Of a DNA stretch of 64,000 bases, positions 58,807 through 64,000 are shown one piece after another. Below the pieces are notes generated by a model. That model searched no databases. It was not told the origin of the DNA and saw nothing but the letters and a program-made list of their open reading frames with translations. The stretch's first letter is position 1. Every line of letters begins with the position of its first letter. The translations under genes were made by a program, and so were the position numbers. Source of the DNA: Carettochelys insculpta (lineage: Eukaryota > Chordata > Testudines > Carettochelyidae); the NCBI RefSeq assembly GCF_033958435.1, contig NC_134150.1, forward strand, positions 40,171,501 to 40,235,500. The letters run 5' to 3'.

Positions 58807-59191
58807 TACGGCTATGCTACAGTGTTATTTTGAAATAGCGTATAGACTATGCACGTGCTATTTGGAAATAAAACCATAATAGCTGGTGCATTATTTTGCA
58901 ACTGGTGACTCTCAATGCAGGAGGAATAGTGCCTGTTTCGAAACTGCTTTGTTGATCGGTATGTAAATGTGAATACACAGACATAAAAAGACATGGAGTA
59001 GTGCTTTTTTGAAATAAGCCATAATGGGCTCCAATGGCAGGGCAGGGAGTACGGAAATGCTATTTTGACATAGCTGGGTGCTATTTCAAAATGTGTTTTG
59101 TGTGTAGTTGTGTTATTTTGAAAAAAGATATTTTGAAATAGATGTTTTGAAATGACTTGTTTCAAATAGGGCTGCAGTGTAGCTGTAGCCC
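58807..59191. mobile_element. TTTTGAAATA-type MITE
   Basis: The left GGCTATGCTACAGTGTTATT and right GCTGCAGTGTAGCTGTAGCC are imperfect inverted termini. Repeated TTTTGAAATAG motifs lie between them. I could not confirm a clean 3-bp duplication. A 44-bp patch at 58946-58989 has no counterpart in related MITEs here and matches 57975-58018 in inverted orientation. Confidence 0.55.
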
Positions 59192-60249
59192 TGGTGAGCT
59201 CAGCCAACAGAGAATGAGATCACCAGTAGAGTTACAAGAATATCCCAGCCCAAAAAAACCCTAAATGAAACAAAATGAAAAATTTACGGGGGTTCATTTT
59301 GGGTCAGTATTTTCTTTTGTTTGACTAAAAACAACTTTGTTTTTTCCCAGCTGAAACTCCTTAACAAATTCATCCCAAATGTGAGCAAAAAGACTGGCTA
59401 CCTAAATTCATTTATTCAAAAAACTTCACCCAGCTGTAGTTGTGGCTCCCACCCTATCCCAAGCAACAGCTCCCATGATGCACTCTGGTGGCATTTCCAA
59501 TTGAAACGTTTTTGCTTTTCAACAAAGTTTTCAGCTGACAACTTTTTGCTCTAAAGTCAAAAGTGTTCCAACAGCAAACACCTGTTTTCCAACTAGTTCT
59601 GCTCAGGATAATTCTGCTCCAGCCCAGGTGGGCCATGAGTTCTGACTCAGAGATGAAGGAGGGTTGTTCGGATGCATCTGGGCTACCGTTCATTGTATTT
59701 CCCAACTCAAATTTCAGTATCAGCCTACCTGCTTCAGGAGTTAGCACTGGCAAGCACCAAGTGGCTCCTGGAAAGGCTGAGCACATCCATCTTTGTTGGG
59801 CAAGCTGACGGCTCTTGGCCAGGCCTGGAGTTGCTCAGCTCTTCAAAGGACTGAGTTCTTAGTGCACATTTAATAACTGGTATCTTCAGCTAGGCTAATT
59901 CCTTTGCTGTAAACTGCCACAGAAAATCCCTGATAAAGGGTTGTCTGCCTCTCTTCTAGTGGGGAGAGGTTCCACTGAAGCATGACATCTGTAGCTCCAA
60001 AATGGGACTAATCTGTTTACCATGTGAGGTCCCTCTTGGAGAAACTGGTTCAAGAACAATGGACATGAGCAGGACACGGGACACTGGCAAAGCTCGAGCA
60101 TGGGCTAGAAGAAAAGCTCTGTCTTCAGCTAGGTCACTAATCAGGGGGATAAAGTCAGATCTGCTGAGTACAGGCAGCCGTGATCACTGCTACTGCTGCA
60201 GCTCTGGGAATGATGCCACTTGCCCACTGGAGTAACTGAGCTGCCTAAT

Positions 60250-60275
60250 TTCACCTTTGTCTCTTTCTCTTGCAG
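60250..60275 (+). promoter_or_regulatory. Splice acceptor (polypyrimidine tract and AG)
   Basis: The sequence TTTCACCTTTGTCTCTTTCT followed by CTTGCAG is a textbook vertebrate 3' splice site. It lies directly before the junctophilin-like exon. Its strength is a main reason to regard the exon as real rather than a chance open frame. Confidence 0.75.
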
Positions 60276-60400
60276 GACTTCCCACTCCAGGGCTAAAGCC
60301 GATGCAGCTGTGACAGCAGCACAGAAAGCTCAGGAGGAAGCTCGGATTGCCAGGATCACTGCCAAAGAGTTTTCGCCTTCCTTCCAACACAGGGAAAATG
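60276..60400 (+). CDS. JPH3: Internal coding exon of a junctophilin-family gene, probably junctophilin-3
   Basis: A pyrimidine-rich tract ending in TTGCAG precedes the exon, and GTCAGT follows it. The 125 bases are open in one frame. They start with the last base of a codon and end with the first base of a codon. The peptide runs TSHSRAKADAAV, then TAAQKAQEEARIARITAKEF, then SPSFQHREN. It is an Ala/Glu/Arg/Lys-rich helix followed by a short Ser/Phe segment. Junctophilins tether the endoplasmic or sarcoplasmic reticulum to the plasma membrane: MORN repeats bind the plasma membrane, an alpha-helical segment spans the gap, and a C-terminal anchor sits in the ER. This exon would encode the end of the helical segment. 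From memory, JPH1 and JPH2 read APDFYQPG where this reads SPSFQHREN, which favours JPH3, a neuronal paralogue. The split codon G|.. at the donor agrees with a following Gly. The paralogue call is from recall only. The donor is GT but not the strong GTAAGT form. Confidence 0.72.
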
Positions 60401-60406
60401 GTCAGT
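60401..60406 (+). promoter_or_regulatory. Splice donor GTCAGT
   Basis: The exon ends AAAATG and continues GTCAGT. GT and the +5 G are present, but +3/+4 are CA rather than AA, so it is a moderate donor. Coding similarity to junctophilin ends close to this point, and the chance open frame beyond it loses the family resemblance. Confidence 0.6.
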
Positions 60407-61261
60407 CAGCGCTGCCGAGCCAGCCAGTCTCCCAGGATGACTTCATTGTGGGCGTGTGCATGCATGTGTTAAAGGGCACAGTGCACAGGAGGGCGCTGTG
60501 GGGCTTCTCGAGGGCCGGCCTGGAGCTATGGGGGAGCAAAGAGGAAGTTTGCCCCATCCCAGTAATCTTCAAGGGGCCCCAAACTAATCAAAATACTAAC
60601 GCAGTTAGTGGTCAGTAGTAGAAGTGATAGCGATAAAGTACTGACACGGTAGCCAAATTTTATTTTTGGAAATTCTCTTGAGGCAAGGGTTTTCAGGGGT
60701 CTCACTAGTTCGTGAACTCAACAGTGGTGTCCAATAGGAATTCAAAGATTGCCGCACTTGTGGTTGTCATCTTTCCGTATTCGCCGTATGCCCTGCCCCG
60801 GAGCCAGGCAATCTCAGCACCCCAATCTAATTTAATGTCGGCGACTCACAAGAGCCACCGCTGGGGCCGCCGCCATGCGCTTCTCCCACCACGTGGTGGG
60901 TGTGTGCACGGAGCAGGTGGACAACATTTCCCACATGTGGCTCAGCGGAGGAGCGGCGTTTAAAGGCTCCAAGAGCTGAATGCAGCTCGAGAGCCGTTTT
61001 TGCCACACCACGATGTCCTGTTTGCCACATGTGAACATATTGGTCCTAGAAGCCTGATTGTTTTTTAAATTGCAGCATCCAAGTGCCCTAAAATACCCAC
61101 TGGCCCCCACATGTTGGTATCGTATGATTTTTAAGACACTCATGTTTCAGAGGTCTGACTCATGGCAACACTGCTGTTTAACTTTTTCAGCCTTTCCCCA
61201 CAAATACATGGGTTGAAAGGGTGGCTTTGAGGATTTGTTAATGGGAGAATGATCATATGCA

Positions 61262-61470
61262 TCATTGGCTGTGTAGTCTAGTGGACTGAGAATCATGGAT
61301 TATATTTCTGGCTGTGTCCCAGCCATCTGGGTGACCTTGGTCAAATCACAGCTTTGTGCCTCCATTTGTCCATCTCTAAAATGGGGATAAGGATACTGAG
61401 CTCCACTGTAAAGTGCTTTGAATTTACTGGTGAGAAGCATGTATATAAAAGCTAAATAGTATCTTGCATG
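61262..61470 (+). mobile_element. MIR-like core-SINE
   Basis: TCTAGTGGACTGAGAATCATGG, GGGTGACCTTGGTCAAATCA, CAGCTTTGTGCCTCCATTTG, ATCTCTAAAATGGGGATAAG and AAAGTGCTTTGAATTT follow the MIR order: tRNA-like head, core, and tail near GCGCTTTG. It is an ancient amniote element in sense orientation, in the intron downstream of the exon. Confidence 0.75.
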
Positions 61471-63364
61471 TATGTCTGTATTGGTGATCACGTGAATTTG
61501 TGTGTTTACGTCTGTGAAAGTGGGTTTGTGTGTAAGACAGGCAAAGGGGTTTGTGCATATAGGTCTGTATGCACATGGTATGTGGTTCCTGATTTAGTGC
61601 CTGGTCTAAGGCTCGGAGCAGCAATTCTATCAGAGGCAATTCATCACCCAGTGCATTGGAGGGAGCGTCAGCTGAGCCTACTTGAAAGTAGCTTGTTTTC
61701 CTCTGGGCGCTACCTTTCTGCTGGGTGTTTTGTCTATGAAACTTCTCAGGGCTGTGCTATTGCAGAGACTTTAGGACAACAGGATCTGAGGTTCATAGCA
61801 GAGCCAAGACCAGAATTAACAAACAAGTAAATAAAAGCAGACAGGGCTCGTTTAAGCCACAAAAATTGCAAAGGCAGATCATTGCCTTCTGTGCATATGT
61901 ACCAGATAGGAGTAGGGGGACAGGTAAAAGTGGCAGTAGCTGAGAAGATGTAAGACTAAACTGCATAATTAACATATGTGAGTGGTATTATTCAAAAATG
62001 TTAGCAGACTGCACTCTCATGAGAAGGCTCCTGCCATCAGTTTTTTTTCTTTAGCTCTTCAATCGGAGGTTACTCATCCATCTTAATTGCTCCAGCGTCT
62101 GATGTTGATGACTCATTACATTGGTGTTTGTCTTCCTGAATCAGTGCCCCAGTGTGGCATGAAAGGGTTGTGCCATTTTTAGGATAGCATGTTTCATCCA
62201 CTAGTAGCATGAAAAGCACTGTGGATCTATGCTATATGTTGGGACAGCTAGTCATCATGTACTGGCCAAATTCCAATTTGAGTACATACATTTTCCTTGC
62301 CTATGTTTTTACATTTCTTCAGCTGGTCGAGAGATTCATCTTCACGTCTCATGGGGTATCATTGGCTTACCTGTGCCACCCAAGAGGTGGCTGCATTTCA
62401 CCAGTACCTGATGTGATTCTCATATAGAGAGAAGCTGAATTCACCCTGTGTATGATTCCACTGACTCCATAGAATTACACTGGATGTGTCGTTTCCTCAC
62501 CCTAAGTAAAATTTGTGACTCCTTAGCATCGTTAAGTATGAGCTGTGCCCCATAAATGTAAGATATCTTTGTTATTATTGTACTAGTAACAATCAAAAGC
62601 CACAAGGAACAGCACTGAGCCCCCCCGCCCAAGATCATGAGTTTTGGCAACGTTGGGTAGCCCCAAAAAAGCCCTTCCCATTGCTGTTATGCATCGGTCT
62701 ATCAGAACGCCATTATGTAAAGCATTTCAGAGATTAGTTAGGAAAGTCCTTGTTTGGCCGGGAGATGGACTAGAGTTGACCCCAGAGGACTTTTCCAGCT
62801 AATGCTGGAAATCCATTCACAGGCATGATGCTTGCTGGTTGAGGGCAGAGTGACAATGGAAGTATTACATAACCAAAGAGTTATATAGACAAAACCATTA
62901 AGGGGCCAGATTTGAGATTTCTTCATTGCTTTGGGGCTAAGCATTAGTTTAATGTACTCCTTATGGAAAATTCTGTAGAAATTAAGATGGGACCGTAGGC
63001 CTCTGGAGTAGTTTCTATAGAACCCCAATTGAATTTAAAGGGCAACCACCAACTTAAATCACAGTGCGGCTTGACATTTTTTCACCCACTCTTCTTACCA
63101 CTAACCCCTAAAATAACCATAACCAAAAGAAATAAAATAAATTTTTTTGTTTTGTTTTTAAGAAGACCGGTCTGTGCATTTGTATGTGGTCCATTTCTTG
63201 AGTCAGGCTGTCAGTTCCATGTGTTGTCAGTGGGTCTTTCACACAGCAACAAGGGAGATTTTTAAAAGCTGGCAAATGTGGCTGTTAATTTACCAAAGCG
63301 GTCATGGGGAGTCTGATGGTGATTTGTACTATAATTTTTTTAAATGAGATATATCAGGTTGACT

Positions 63365-63760
63365 GTGTCCCTGTTCTAACAACACAACCATGGCCACACC
63401 GTATGGCAGGGTACATGAGAGTCACCCCTCTCAGAGTCTTCTTTCCTCCCCCACCACGGTCTGGGGTGGCTCTTCAGCATTCCTGCCTCAGTTTCCCCAC
63501 AATGACTTAACTATCTAGCTAAGACCTTAGTACAAGTCCACCCCTTCCAGGGTATCCAGTTCCAAAAACAAACTACAAACTCTTTGCCCCAGTCTCCAGC
63601 AAGGCCCAGCTTCTCTTCCCCAGTGGGCTTCTGTTCTCCCCTACACCCCTTTCCCTCCAACCATCTGCTCCTCTCTTTAGCCCGCTGGCCACTGCTGGGC
63701 TTCATCTTAAGTCCCACCCTGCACGGGTGTAACAGGGCAGCTGACTGACCTTAAAGGAGC
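63365..63760. repeat. Possible LTR-like repeat block
   Basis: GCCTCAGTTTCCCCACAATG, TCCAGGGTATCCAGTTCCAA, CAGTCTCCAGCAAGGCCCAG and ACTGACCTTAAAGGAGCAGG are motifs of a recurrent C/T-rich turtle repeat. Class and limits are uncertain. Confidence 0.35.
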
Positions 63761-64000
63761 AGGCCACCTGTTAGACAGGGGTATAATTCTGTATGAAATT
63801 TGAATGGAGGATTTGAAAACCCTATCATCATTTTCACAGCGTTCTCCATAAAGGATCAAGAGAAGTACAGAGAGACTGACATTCTTACTTAAACATTCCT
63901 ACTTAATACTCTGTCTTCCTTCCTTCAGGCATGTGACAAGGAGTGACAAGCTTGTTTCCAGACTCCAGTGGTTATGAAATAACCTATATCGATTTATTCC

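Overview
The window looks like a piece of a turtle nuclear genome (Testudines, probably a cryptodire). This rests on its repeats: tRNA-headed SINEs with a CR1-type tail that I recognise as the turtle Cry I family, avian/reptilian CR1 LINEs, Penelope-like elements, many palindromic 'GTCTACAC...TTCGAA' miniature DNA transposons, hAT and Tigger-like non-autonomous elements, and ancient MIR-like core-SINEs. There are no operons, rRNA genes or CRISPR arrays. Nearly all open reading frames are chance openings in non-coding or repeat DNA.

Only one piece of a host gene is convincing: a 125-bp coding exon on the + strand at 60276-60400, with a polypyrimidine tract and AG acceptor and a GT donor. Its peptide matches my recollection of the junctophilin alpha-helical segment, best fitting JPH3. 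If so, positions 1-60275 are one very large upstream intron and 60401-64000 is the start of the next.

Layout. 1-16 kb: two Tigger-like MITEs (1-339, 3861-4180), a 711-bp Harbinger-like element (3042-3752), an LTR-like block (about 4919-5550), a hAT MITE (6919-7199), a cluster of TTCGAA-type MITEs (about 9120-9850) and a 3-bp-TSD MITE (11733-12019). 16-25 kb: a hAT MITE (16361-16674), CR1 3' ends (17808, 22081, 23879), a second 711-bp element (19671-20381), a Penelope-type foldback (21797-21901) and a SINE (24300-24500). 24.5-29 kb: a stack of nested insertions, with a Harbinger-like element inside an internally inverted Penelope element inside a CR1 LINE. 31-41 kb: MIR remnants, two hAT MITEs with near-perfect 8-bp duplications, a 348-bp foldback MITE and two Tigger-type MITEs. 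43-46 kb: a Penelope-like element with an uninterrupted 626-codon reverse transcriptase/GIY-YIG reading frame, inside an older LTR-like repeat. 48-53 kb: two hAT elements, each carrying a short tandem-repeat array, a minus-strand SINE and a 214-bp MITE. 53.3-55 kb: GC-rich sequence I could not classify. 57-59.2 kb: more TTCGAA MITEs and a curious 44-bp inverted duplication. 60.3 kb: the exon. 61.3 kb: a MIR-like SINE.

The host sequence is a gene intron used repeatedly as a landing site. Target-site duplications I could read by eye set the limits of about a dozen elements and, in the nest, the order of insertion. Family names come from recognised motifs and duplication lengths, not from database searches.
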